Source: Haliotis asinina | Taxonomy: Eukaryota; Mollusca; Gastropoda; Lepetellida; Haliotidae | Reading direction: 5' to 3' | DNA: 64,000 nt | NCBI RefSeq assembly: GCF_037392515.1 | Contig: NC_090283.1 | Span: 39,944,249 to 40,008,248, forward strand | Part shown: piece after piece, positions 1 through 11,820 of the stretch | How positions within the stretch are numbered: the first letter of the stretch is position 1 | How the letters are laid out: the number at the start of each line of letters is the position of its first letter | The notes under the pieces: model-generated | What the model was told of the DNA's origin: nothing | Database searches by the model: none | What the model saw: the letters and a program-made list of their open reading frames with translations, nothing else | Program-made: the position numbers and the translations under genes

Positions 1-290
1 GAGTGACAGCAATATCATCCATACTACATTCATCTGTTGTCATCTGTTGTTGCCATCTATAGCCTGTTTTTATTTTGTATTGTCCATATAGTGATATCAG
101 TTTTAACTTTCCATGCTAGTTTTAATGCTATTTGTGATATTCTGGTTGTTTTACTGTCCTTCGTTGACAGGTTCTATAATATAGATATAGTTCGTTTCAT
201 TGTTAAATGTTCTCGTCACTATATAGCTGAAATATTGCCGATGTGACGTTAAATATTAACTCACTCACTCAATACATTCATCTGTACACG
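1..290 (+). mobile_element. LINE 3' untranslated fragment (family L-a)
   Basis: Non-coding. The stretch ends in a run of ACTC units near 258-270 and has a GTGACGTTAAATATTAACTC end. It matches the reverse complement of 43681-43930, where the same sequence is the 3' tail of a LINE with a recognisable ORF2 end. It is therefore a 5'-truncated copy whose left side runs off the window. Further copies are at 25790-26230 and 61885-62300. Confidence 0.6.
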
Positions 291-322
291 AAAACAACCA
301 CAGCTTCTATTTTTCTATTTCG

Positions 323-1205
323 GCTTTAGCGCAGATTGGAAAATACTTCAAGAAACGTCGAGGTCTTGCTACGTACATTAGAAAAGACGTATCCGAGGTT
401 TCGGTCGACCACGAAGCCCCGATGGATTTCCCGAGCCCGATGGTTTTAGATTGTCCACCAAAACCGAGGAGCAATGTTTTCTCTAGCATATATACCATCA
501 ATGATGGATAATTACAAGTTAGATGATCAGTTATTGAAGCTATACAACAATATTAGAATCGCACGTAAAATCAATTTAATGACAGTAACTATAATTAGAT
601 AATTCAACCCCACTTCCTTCGCCAGCCCAGTGGCCATGTGGCAGAGTTTCTGCTTACAAATTTGTAAGTTGCAGGTATAGTCTTGCTAAGGAAAATATTA
701 GCACCTTGAGCTTAATCTTGAACGGTATTTATCAATTGACTTCAAACGTTCATGTGTCATTTGAATGTTGAAGATCATATAGAATTGAGAAAGTAAGACC
801 TGGGAAGGAGGATTAATAACGAAAAGTAAAACCTATCTCAACAAAACAAAAAGAAACAAAACCTCAAATGCGTTTATTTGGGGAAACACGAGGTGACCTA
901 ACATGGCCATCATGTGTAAGAAGCACACTTTTGTAGAACAGCTGCAATATCAGCAGTTTAGAACCTGTATTCCCGACATTGTCTCAATATTTGCTTGGGG
1001 AATATGACATTCGGGGAACGAAACTCATCTACACTGATCTGACTATGAATATATGGTTAGGGGAATCCTTATTTCAACCTCGTCACTTCTATAAAAGAAA
1101 AGTGAAACCCGATGGAAAGATACAGGTGAGTGTGTTGATGTTGAAGTGAAAGACGTCGTCAGGGATGACGATGCTGCTGGGCCACACCACATTTTAATAT
1201 CCACG
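323..1205 (+). pseudogene. relic of an MCT exon 4, interrupted (copy 1)
   Basis: Positions 323-371 read like the start of gene A exon 4, including the codons for GKYFKKRRG. Positions about 934-1205 match the next part of that exon, encoding a VFP-LSQYLLGEYDI-like stretch through HFYKRKVKPDG. Between them lie about 560 nt that do not belong to the exon and look like an insertion. Small deletions relative to copy 2 (11162-11443) have broken the frame. No exons 1-3 or 5 are nearby. It is a fragment of an older, A-like transporter gene. The inserted sequence was not recognised. Confidence 0.75.
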
Positions 1206-1347
1206 ACCTGCATCAGATTGAAATGACAATAATCAAAGATTTACTCTTAAGAATTCCGGGAAAAGATATTATGTGTCATTCACGTGCAATGCCTTTTTAC
1301 CCAGGGTGTTTGGACAGATAACATGATTCAAATGGTTATCCGTTTAC

Positions 1348-1500
<153 letters not shown>

Positions 1501-2993
1501 ATTACTGCCCGAGTCACGTTTCATATCAAAAGACGTTAACTGATCACACCTGTTCACCTAAGCAGGGAGGTCGTTATTTACACACTGCACCCTGTGGAAG
1601 ACGACAAAACATATATGACGGGGGTATCAATGTCAAAGCTGAACTGCGGCCAGAAATATCAATGAGCTGGCCCTGGAGACTCAGGTATGTACTTGCCCAT
1701 TGTTTGATGTATATACTCCAGCACACGGCATGTCGATATATATTTCAAATAATCTAGAACGCGACGCTCGACCCAATTTTAACTTATCGCACTGGTCCAC
1801 AATTTCATAATAACTGAGATATTGCGATACAAACGTCAATTCACATAACTGAAAAGGACATTCTATAACAGGAAGACCTGGCTCCATTCTCCTAGTTAGG
1901 CGACGACTGTAACTGCTTACAGCACGAGAGGTAACGATGAGGCACCTCACACCTGTTTACTCACTGCTTTCGCGATATGTATTTAAAAAACATTCCTTAT
2001 TACATCGGATTGAACATAAACATAGGGGTACGGAGGTCATAACGAAGTCTAGACATTTATGAAAGAACCCAAGTCAAACGTACGTAAGAACGATCACCCA
2101 AATATTCACACCAGCGTTGGTTAACAACTGACAAAGCAATTTGAACACAGTCGTCAAGAACGTATCGTAAATTGTTACTATGATTTGAAACTTACACTCT
2201 TACACTCTTCCATAATCATGAACAACTATATGTAACACTCATTCTTCCTCCAGGAAAGTTCCCTCTGATTAGATATTGAAGTAGATTAGAAAACTCCAAT
2301 GGAGACCTTTCATGTTTTGTCTGCAGAATTCCACCAATGCTATTTTGGAGAGGTCACATATACCGTTATAAAATTCATGTTCTAAATATGCAATATATGC
2401 ACTGTATAGTTACAAATTGTTGGCAGATGCGTATGTCTATAGCCAAAGTGTGTGCCTGAGCTTAGTTTCACGTCGCAATCAGCAATATTCCAGCCATGTG
2501 CCGGTCTTTCGAAATCACGTAGTGTTTTCGAGGACACCCTTTGGCACATGCAGGCAATAGCTATGTCATTGAATCGAGTCTGAATATTCAGGCCTGTCTA
2601 AATACTGGAGTACAGTTCATTCGTGTTTTACATTATCTATCATCTGGACAGCACACATGATCCTATTTCGATTTATCCTTTATGTACGTGCAAAGTTATC
2701 GTCCTACCTTCCAACCTCTTCACCTACCGCTTTACCCACCAATGAAAACCGACGTGAATGAATGATATCGGTTTTCTTATACAGATGACAAGCGAAAACG
2801 ACAACATTATCACAAGTACATCTCACGTCATAGGACAGACCATCTACAATGTGATAAGAACTCTAGGTCACATGTACATAGGCTGTATTAGGCCTTAATA
2901 TGTTAGTGACAAACTTGCCGTACAGGTCTTCTTAGTCAAGGGTGAGACAACAGAGGTAAAGAGTGTATTGCTACCCGCAGTCTTTTTGAAGTT
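1501..2993. other. 5' flank of gene A1, no gene seen
   Basis: Non-coding DNA shared with 11830-13344 of unit 2. It includes a short tail fragment of the ACTC SINE in antisense (about 2455-2515). The promoter of A1 should lie at its right end. I see no clear TATA box. The rest is unassigned. Confidence 0.5.
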
Positions 2994-5900
2994 ATGGCTG
3001 TGAGAAATAATCATGCAGATGACGATGGAGGGGAGAGTGTGGAAACTGAAGTAAAACCTCCTGAAGATGACAAGACAACGCTACCTATAGACAGAGGATG
3101 GGCTTGGGCGATACTCGGAGGTACGTATACAATGACGATTCCATACTGTATGCTGTTGTATGCTTCTCTCAAGGGTGATATGCCTTTGTTTTGACAGTGT
3201 TACCCGGCGTACATCCAACTGTATTATCTATAGACGTTCTCAACGTATTTACCTCACCGCCATGTTGAACGTCCCAAATCTATCATTTTGTTTTATTTTG
3301 AGGATCGATAAGGTCGCTATTGACTATATATGTCATATTATGACGCCAGACGATTGTTGCAATACAGCTTCTCAGGAGAGTTTGGCGGTTCCCGTCCAAG
3401 CGGGTAATACTTTTTTCCAGCTGACATCCTCCTGGGAGGAGTGACACGGAAACTTCTTAAAACGTCATTGACAAATGAAATTAACGTATTTTGCATGAAG
3501 GTAAGAAAAAGGTGGATATGATTTAAACATATATACTGTCAGAAGGAAACAAAGAAACACCTGATTCTTCCTTAACCCTTCCCAGGTTCATTCGTATCGA
3601 AACATGAGTGGGGGTGTGAATAAATACATACATCCTTCTTTAGTCTTTATGAATAATAATTCTGCGCTAGTGTTTTGTTTAGAACACGATGTATGGTTTT
3701 AGGCATCCCAGCTTATGCCAACATGAGAATCCCCCCTGTCCCACAGAAATAATAAGAATGGTAATAAATATATTAATTTCAGGATGTTTTCTGAATGCCC
3801 TGCTGATGGGCGCATACAACAGATCTTTGGCGCTGTTCTTTGTGGAATACCTTGAGATGTTTGGTGCATCTACAACGGAGACAACCCTTATCCTTGGAGT
3901 AAGAGCCATGACCCTCAGCCTTATGTGTAAGCAGACCAATAGTGGCTATTGCCTATCCATAAGAAAAATACATAAAGCTGTTGAATTGTAGGCCTTAACC
4001 TGTAAAGTAATGTCAATGTTCTGTGTTCAGTATATGTGGGTAATAATGTTTGTATACGATATACATAAAACAGATTATCTTATTATGTTTAGTATTATGA
4101 CACCGTGTATGCATTAAGTGTCGGGTGGTCAGGCTCGCTGACTTGGTGGACACATGTCATCGGTTCCCAGTTACGGAGCTTGACACTCATGCTCCTCATC
4201 ACTGGCTTGTCTCGTCGAGACTCCATTTTTTACAGACCGCCGCCATATAGCTGGAATATTTTGCTGAGTGCGGTGCAAAACTAAACTCACACACTTCATC
4301 TTTAGGATACAAGGTCACCTGCAACCTTTTACAACATATAGAATGCTTTATGTATCGAACTTATATCTTACTGATGGATTGTGACTAGAGTACAAAATTA
4401 CAATACATCGAATTCCAATGTCGTCGTATTATACGAATATATTTATGTACTGTCAAGGATTCATTTCGTTTAGCACCGGTTGCTATGAACGTTGTCCTGG
4501 AGTTTGTGGGGACTAGGAAGACAGTCATGTTGGGCGGACTCTTCAGTGTGTTAGCAATTCTCTCAGCCGCCTTTGCCCCGAACATATTGGTCATCATATG
4601 TGTTCACAGTGTTCTTTCAGGTATGTCCCTGTCTCAGTCTTGTATACACTACATAGCAGGAAAAGTAAAAACAGCTCCTTTAAAGTAGGTGCTCTGATAA
4701 CACAGACGAGATGCATTTCCGAAAAGCTTCTAGAAAGAAGTAGATGGCTATGCTGTTTGGCAAACTCTAAGATGATACTGTATATTGTAGATACAACCAT
4801 TCTTTGAACTCCATCAGAATCACGCTCTGATCTCGATGTGGCAATTAAAGTTTGCCCTTGCGAACCACACTCAGACAAACACATCCTAAAGATTGCCTAA
4901 AGTGGCACTGTTTGTTCCAGTATTGATATCGTCTCCCGGGCAATGTCAACAACATCACCCATAACACGTTCATAAATATTCATGCCCACAGTGACTCTTT
5001 CCATTCTTTTGTTTTAGGCATGGGCAATTCAATGGTACACGCGCCGGGTTTAGTGTTGATTGGAAAATACTTCAAGAAACGACGAGGTCGGGCTACAACA
5101 GCTGCAAGTACAGCATTGAGTGTAGCAAGTGTATTCCCAGTACTTGCTCAATATTTGCTTGACGAATACGGGATACGAGGAACAATGCTTATATACGCAG
5201 GTCTAACAATGAATATGTGGGTAGGGGCATCCCTATATCGACCTCTTCATTTCTATGAAAGAAAAGTGAAGCCCAGTGGCACTCGTGAAGAACCAGTTGA
5301 CGGCGTTGATGTTGAAGTGAGAGAGACCATCAGAGATGAAAATGCCACTGGGCCACGGCATGTAGGAAAACATGCAGAGAATATTCACACTGGAAGTACA
5401 AGGAGTTGTGATGTTGTTGTAAACGACACCTGCAATAAATTGACTGATTCAAAAAGCGACGATGATTCCTTCAGAAAAAGAGCATACTCTGAAGGTTCTA
5501 AAAGACAGTCTGTTTCCGAATATGAAACAGCGGCATACTCAAGTCATCCAGACCTTGTGAGTCTTCCAAAAATCGCGCCCAAACAGATGGATACAGCTAA
5601 AAAGGACACACGCGTCGATGATCGAAAGCACATAAAATCTGCCGTCGTTAGAAACATTGTGAAAGTGTTCAGAGCATTTGACTTTTCTTTATTCAAGAAT
5701 CCAATGTTTCTTCTGATTATGACATTCTCTCAGTTTGGAGTTGTTGTGAGACACGTCCCAACCTACCTCCCTGCACTGATGAATGAAATGGGATACAGTC
5801 AGTCAGATGCAGCGTTTCTGTTGCTCATCTCTGGAATTCTAGACTTTTTTTGTCGACTGTTTTATGGCTTTGTAGCCGATCTTGGATATCTCCGTGTCTG

Positions 5901-6819
5901 TCAAATTATGGCTCTTGGTCTTGTGATAGTAGGAGTGGCATCACAGTTTATAATGTTTTATACCACATATCCTCCACTTGTAGCTTATTGTGTAGTGGTT
6001 GGTATCTTCGGATGTGCCTTCCCGTGCCTTCTTCCACTGGTTATAGTCGATTTCATGGGAATCGATTGTATGGCAAAGACCATCGGATTTACAACGTTAT
6101 TCCAAGGATTGGCAGTTGCATTGACACATCCAATTTTAGGTAATGTACCCTGCATAGTACAATCATATCACTTCATTTTGACTCAGTTTAATCTCCATTG
6201 ATTGTTCATGAGCAATATGCATGTAGCAATCAAAAAGTCACACAGGAAAGTTACTTGCCAATCTGTTCCACACATTATCGTTCTCCTCTTGATTGCCGAT
6301 GTGCCGATTGCCAAACTGTGGGTTTGCAGCATAGATTCTGAAAGGTTATGGCTCTGACTCTGATAGCTCTATTTGCATGCTTGATGACTTCAGAAATGCA
6401 GAAAACATCTCATACTTGGGCTTTTCTTACACTGAGTTGACACACCTTGACATAACTGAACGGATGTGAAATGCAGCATTAACCCCAAATTGGTTTTTGC
6501 AGAATATATTCTACCTGAGGTTGCTGTCTACATGAAACTTTAGTAACGAACTAAGATATTTGAAGTATCCTCAGAACATCACGCCACATCATCAATAGAC
6601 CGTGTTAGATCATGTTTTCATTTTTTTTAACATGTGTGTGTTTCAGGGGTATTACGTGATTTGAGCGGATCCTATCTACCCTGTTTCCAGTACCTTGGTG
6701 TGTCATCCTTCTGCGCCGCAGCACTGTTGCTATCCGAGCCTCTTGTACGTCGATATAAAGCAAAACACCAACCAGGATTACCGTCAAAGGATGAAGAATG
6801 TCTGGAACCGTTGAAATAG
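2994..6819 (+). CDS. MCT/SLC16-like transporter A1 (5 exons, 570 aa)
   Basis: Predicted 12-TM major facilitator of the monocarboxylate transporter family. Members move lactate-like or other small solutes across membranes, some with protons; the substrate here is unknown. Exons: 2994-3120, 3783-3926, 4474-4620, 5018-6139, 6647-6819. All borders are GT/AG, all introns are phase 1, and the frame joins cleanly to a stop at 6817-6819. The first exon ends at the family TM1 motif DRGWAW (residue 33 on). Arg56 occupies the place of Lys38 in human MCT1. YFKKRRG lies near residue 157. Asp415 and Arg419 match the MCT1 TM8 Asp302/Arg306 pair. A charged cytosolic loop spans about 220-362. The start is the first ATG of the exon, giving a short acidic N-terminus. 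Near-identical to A2. Confidence 0.93.
4118..4295 (+). mobile_element. ACTC-tailed SINE, 5'-truncated
   Basis: It starts at the CGGGTGGTCAGGCTCGCTGA part of the element and ends in GTGCAAAACTAAACTCAC. It sits in intron 2 of A1 and is shared with A2 (14700-14893), so it predates the duplication. Confidence 0.85.
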
Positions 6820-7132
6820 TCAAAGGACGTGTCTTGGGGTGTAGTGAAGGCAATATATTTCACAGAGGTGTATATGCTATAAACCGAGGTGTATATGCTA
6901 TCATTGGTTAAACATACAAATACGCAGTTCGGAACCTTCGCTCAAAGGGTTAATTCTAATATTTGCAGCAGCTTGGCGGTATTTTGGAATCAATATACGA
7001 ATAAGGGCCTTGCTCCAAGTCAACCTTTTGAAAGGAAAGGACTATTTAGACGGAAACATTCACTCTAAATACAACACCGGGGTAAAACAGCTAAGCACCA
7101 ATGGTAAAAACGTCCCTGCAGTTTTGTTTCAT

Positions 7133-7386
7133 ATCAGACCCGTGAAGGTCACGCCTGTACAATAGGCCTTCAGCAACCTATGCTTGCTGTAAAAGGCGAC
7201 TATTCTTGTCGTAAGAGGCAAATAACGGGATCGGGTGGTCAGACTGGCTGACTTGGTTGACACTTGTCATCAGTTCCGAATTGAGCAGATCGATGCTCAT
7301 TCTGTTGATCACTTGACTGAACCAGACTCGATTACTTACAGACCTTCGCAATAAGTGGCGTAAACTAAACTCATTCACTCACTCAT
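7133..7386 (+). mobile_element. ACTC-tailed SINE, near full length
   Basis: It begins with CAGACCCGTGAAGGTC and ends with (ACTC)n, which is the usual extent of the family. Internally it lacks part of the GCCATATAGCTGGAATATTG block that its unit 2 partner (17748-18022) keeps, so this is a deletion after duplication. Confidence 0.88.
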
Positions 7387-8334
7387 TCACGATATTTGCG
7401 CATGCTTTTCAGCATAAATACTAACCTGTTTCTGAAAGGGCTTTCATGTCTAAAAGAACCGTTGATAACTAAGTATGTCAAAGTCGTATATAAACTGGTA
7501 GAACGACTGGCCGCCTTATCGCACGTTTATGATGCCACATGCCACATGTACCTATAAGGGTAACGTGACTGTCCATCTTGAGACAACACTGAAGCACATT
7601 TACTGCTTGTGGTGGGCTGTGCTGTTCAGGACATGATTTGGTGAAAAATAGGGTATAAATGCAGGGAAAAGTTTATTAGCAGCATTTCAGCGGGGACTGA
7701 TGTTCGCACGAGACGTTGGGGCACTGACCCTCGACATGGATGTGTAATGAAGGTACGAGGCAAATAGGTCGTTGATGTGTGGGCTAAAATCCGGTAAGTT
7801 TCAATTTGAAGGGATACAATAAATAAAGATGTCGTAAAGCTTAAATATTCCTTTCTCGTTTGTCTGTTGTTAGCTCCTCGGTCAAGTGCCATGCCCGACA
7901 TATATTTTACCTTAATTTGAAGATAGCATCATGTATTTTCTTGTAATCTTCTGTGAGTAATGTCAGTTTCATCGTTAATCAAGATGTCCTAATTCAACTA
8001 CTCTGCAATGCACAAATCATCTCCTTCACAAGCAATTTATGGTATGGTCGTGAAGTTAAAAAAATACAAATCCAACTGGTTATCAGTAAATTGTTATCGA
8101 TTTTTGTCAGACATTACAGCCTAGATAATGCATACGCACACGCCGCAGATGTGATTACATGGTTGCTTTGCTTATAGGTTATTCATTGATAAATACAAGT
8201 CTAAGGTGAAAGAAACCCATTTCACATTTATGAAGATCATAGGTTCATCAGATCAGTTAAAATATGCTTCTAGATAAATAGCAGCCCAATCAGTTTCCCT
8301 GTCACGTGATGTCCATGCAGTTATACGACTATCA

Positions 8335-8516
8335 GTTAAGTGAGTGAGTGAGTGAGTTGGGTTTTACGCCTCCTTCAGCAATATGCCAACAATATCACAG
8401 CGGGCTACACCTGAAATGGGCTTCACGCATTTTAACCACTTGGGAATTCGAACATAGGCCTTCGGTGTGACGAACGAACGCGGTAACCACTGGGCCACCC
8501 CACCGTCCGTTAATCA
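8335..8516 (-). mobile_element. tRNA-derived SINE
   Basis: Read on the minus strand, it has a tRNA-like head with an A-box-like GGCCCAGTGGTTACCGCG and a B-box-like TGTTCGAATTCCC. A body with TGATATTGTTGGCATATTGC follows, then the ACTC tail. The tail is shared with the other SINE family, which suggests a common LINE partner. Confidence 0.85.
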
Positions 8517-8800
8517 TCAGTAAGCCCTTATATATCTGTAAACTGAAAACTTGTTATCACGTATGTTACAATATTATGAAACTACAGTATGCGTCTGTTA
8601 GGTTTAAGCCCTAATACATGGCACGTCTGTTGGACTTCGACGATCTATCCCAGGCATGCAGAAATTATGCCAACAACATGAGTGCCAGTTCACCAGGAAT
8701 ATGCACTCCTCTCTGTCCAACAATTGATTACTTGTTAGACACGCCACATATGCGCTCTCAAGAAATAATATGTTTTTTTGTTCTTTTTTTAAAAAAAAAC

Positions 8801-8801
<1 letters not shown>

Positions 8802-8838
<37 letters not shown>
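8802..8838. repeat. (TG)n microsatellite
   Basis: Pure GT run after an A-rich tract. The matching place in unit 2 (19505-19711) has expanded and duplicated. Confidence 0.95.
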
Positions 8839-8839
<1 letters not shown>

Positions 8840-9159
8840 TCTGCTGCTACTATGTACGCCCTACATAAATATTTCCCTACTTTATGACTGACTATGTGTT
8901 TTGCATTTCGTGTTGTTCATTTTGTGAACTGCCCTTTGTGACAATGGAGGAAGTAAAACATACTTCAAGTTTGGTTTCACTAGTGTACATATAGCCTCTT
9001 CCTTGTTTATTCATGAACAGATTAGTTGTAATACAAATTCGTAACTTTGAAAAGATATTGTCACGCGTTCAGTAATGAGTTCAATAAATGATAAAAATCC
9101 GTTGAAATTGGCGAAACCTTAATAAAATGTTATACCAAAACGTTCACGATATAACCCGT

Positions 9160-9385
9160 GAAGGTCCCGGGGTAGAATAGGCCTTCAACAACCCATGCAT
9201 GTCGTAAGAGGTGACTAACGGGATCGGGTGGTCAGACTCGATGCCTTGGTTGACACATGTCATCAGTTCCCAATCGCGCAGATCGATGCTCATTTTGTTG
9301 ATCACTGGATTGTCTAGTCCAGACTCGATTATTTTCATACCTCCGCCATGTAGCTGGGATATTGCTGAGTGCGGCATATTTGCCC
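9160..9385 (+). mobile_element. ACTC-tailed SINE lacking its tail
   Basis: Starts at CCCGTGAAGGTCCCGGGGTA and runs to GCTGAGTGCGGC, where the family normally continues into AAAACTAAACTCACTC. The tail is absent. Shared with 19976-20205. Confidence 0.85.
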
Positions 9386-9663
9386 ATGAATTTCATCAAT
9401 CTGATGCTCGATTCTCGTACAACTTATCTCATACGGTTTGCTGCTGGTCCCCCCAGGTTGTGGAGAAAGTTTCGATGAAACCATATGTGCATACCAAATA
9501 TATAGTGAGTGTTTTAAGGGAGTCTAAACTTTTGATGGCCAGTATTTATCAACTGTAATTTTGAATCTTTTCCAGTGGGCATCATACCACATCATTCATA
9601 ACAATAGTATGCGTGTTTTGCTTCAGCTGTGTCTAGATCTCCCAAGAAAACTGGTTTCGAATA

Positions 9664-10066
9664 ATGGAGTCTACAAGCACACACGATGCCCATGGGTTCA
9701 CTAACAGACAATGCAGAGGTCATCAGGTGGGTCTTCCAGAAGTCGAGGACAATGACGCCAAATTGGATGGCTTGGAAATGCAGGCAAGGGGTAAAACGTT
9801 TGATAGCACCAAGTCTGTCATCGCGTGCGGTGCCACACAACTGGAGGGTGGAAGAAAACACAAGGAAACAGAGGTGATGGAGAACGCTTGTGGTGATGAA
9901 GAGAAAGATGAGGATGATGAGGAGGAGGAGGATGGCGATATGACTGAAACTAAGAAACTGACTGCAGAATTAAATGAACAGCAAGATGAAATCAGACAGG
10001 GAGAAGAAGACGAAGAAGACAATAATTTGTCGATTGATCGTGGATGGGCATGGGTGGTACTTTTCG
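9664..10066 (+). pseudogene. orphan first exon of MCT gene B (unit 1 copy)
   Basis: Encodes 134 residues plus one base: a long acidic N-terminus ending in DRGWAW, followed by a GT donor at 10067 in phase 1. It matches exon 1 of gene B (20483-20885) over its whole length with a few substitutions. Exons 2-5 of B do not follow it, because the duplication breakpoint at about 10530 joins its intron to the exon 4 relic of unit 2. The reading frame is intact. It is either a dead orphan or an alternative first exon: the next in-phase acceptor is A2 exon 2 at 14129, since A2 exon 1 has no acceptor. Confidence 0.88.
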
Positions 10067-10156
10067 GTAAATTTAAACTCTTTTCTTTGAAGGATGATTG
10101 CTGAAATATGGGGCATGTTTACTCCATAATTAAACTGTTGGTTATACGTATTGAAA

Positions 10157-10250
10157 CACACACACACTCACTCACACACACACACACATGTCGGAGAGAG
10201 AGAGAAAGCGAGAGAGAGAGAGAGAGCGAGAGAGAGACACACACACACCA
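10157..10250. repeat. (CA)n(GA)n microsatellite
   Basis: CACA runs, then GAGA runs, then CACA. Partner tract at 20982-21075. Both lie just inside intron 1 after a B-type exon 1. Confidence 0.95.
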
Positions 10251-10267
10251 GTCACACATTTCGACTT

Positions 10268-10385
10268 TTAGCATTATCCCAACAATATCACGGCGGGGAC
10301 ATCAGAAATGGTCTCCACGCATTTTGTCCATGAGGGGAATTGAACCCGTGTCTTCGACGTGACGACCGAACGTTTTGGCAACAGG
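10268..10385 (-). mobile_element. tRNA-derived SINE, partial
   Basis: The minus strand shows the GGTTCAATTCCCCTCA B-box region and the body with TGATATTGTTGGGATAATGC. The tRNA-like 5' part and the tail are incomplete. Partner at 21095-21215. Confidence 0.75.
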
Positions 10386-10537
10386 CAAAGTCAGACCGAG
10401 GCACACAACTATATATATATACGTACTAGTGTTTATGGACCTTCTGAATTTGATTTAGTGGTTCTAGAGGTTATGTACTGTTTGACGATGACAAGAAGTT
10501 CAATACTCTAAATCCCATATCCATCCACACATCCACG

Positions 10538-11443
10538 AATGACGAGGCCTTGTTACGTACAGGAGAAAACACGCGTCCGAGGTTTCGGTCGACAACGGAG
10601 CCCCGATGGATTTCCCGACTCCGATGGTTTTAGATTGTCTACCAACACCAAGGAGAAGTGTTGTTTTCTACCACATATACCGCCAGTGATGGATAATTAC
10701 AATCTAGATGATCAGTTATTGAAGCTACATCAACAATATTAGAATCACACGTAAAATCAATTCAATGACAGTAACTATAATTAGATAATTCAACCCCACT
10801 TCCTTCGCCAGTCCGTTGGCCATGTGGCAGAGTGTCTGCTTACAAATTTGTAAGTTGCAGGTATAGTCTTGTTAGGGAAAATATTAGCACCTTGAGCTTA
10901 ATCTTGAACGGCATTTATCAATTGACTTCAAACGTTCATGTGTCATTTGAATGTTGAAGATCATAAAAAAATGGGAAAGATGGTTGCAGAAGGTAAGACC
11001 TGGGAAGGGATGTTAATAACGAAAAGTAGAACCTGTCTATACAAAACAAAAAGAAACAAAACCTCAAATGCGTTTATTCTGGGGAAACAAGAGGTGACCT
11101 AACATGGCCATCATGTGTAAGATGCACACATAACAGCTGCATAACAGCTGCAATATCAGCAGTGAGTTTAGAAAGTGTATTCCCGATATTCTCTCAATAT
11201 TTGCTTGGTGAATATGACATTTGGGGAACGAAACTCATCTACACTGATCTGACTATGAATATATGGTTAGGGGAATCCTTATTTCAACCTCGTCACTTCT
11301 ATAAAAGAAAAGTGAAACCCGATGGCATGCGGGAAGATACAGCTGAGTGTGTTGATGTTGAAGTGAACGATGTCGTCAGGGATGACGATGCTGTTGGGCC
11401 ACACCACATTTTAATATCCACGACCTGCATCAGATTGAAATGA
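10538..11443 (+). pseudogene. relic of an MCT exon 4, interrupted (copy 2)
   Basis: Only the last codons before the insertion remain at about 10538-10560. The insertion follows, then 11137-11443 encodes an open stretch of about 95 residues matching gene A exon 4: SVFPIFSQYLLGEYDI, a TM6-like LTMNIWLGESLF and the start of the TM6-7 loop, ending at a stop in 11441-11443. It is better preserved than copy 1. No flanking exons are present. Confidence 0.78.
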
Positions 11444-11786
11444 CAATATTCAAAGATCTTCTCTTAAGAATTCTGGGAAAAAATCACGTGTCATTCACGT
11501 GCAGTGCCTTTTACGAGCAATACCCCCACGTATACTTATGACAAACCGTTTAAGAAAGATGTTACTTTGAATATTTAAATATATTCTGTTTAATGAGCCT
11601 TTTTGGTGCAGTTCCCATCTCTTCTTTCAGCAGAGATCATTTTTAATGTGGACATAGTTTTGTCGCCTCTAACATGCTGTCCACCATATGTACTCAGGGT
11701 GTTTGGACAGGTAACATGATATTCAAATGATAATCAAGTTTATATATATATACATGTTAGAGGCGACAAATCTGTCCACAATACTA

Positions 11787-11820
<34 letters not shown>

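Larger units (their letters stand above)
6820..9663. other. intergenic A1 to B exon 1 copy
   Basis: No gene supported. Holds a 22 bp direct repeat just after A1 (about 6866-6911), three SINE copies listed separately, and an A+T-rich stretch at 7390-8330 with no recognised content. The block is mirrored by 17435-20482. Confidence 0.7.

Noticed and set aside
307-501. Minus-strand 64-codon frame
   Set aside because: Antisense of the plus-strand exon 4 relic and its insert.
5020-6201. Gene A exon 4 as a single-exon 393-residue gene
   Set aside because: It lacks TM1-3 and the last TM, starts at an internal Met and reads past a clear GTAATG donor at 6140. The flanking exons join in phase.
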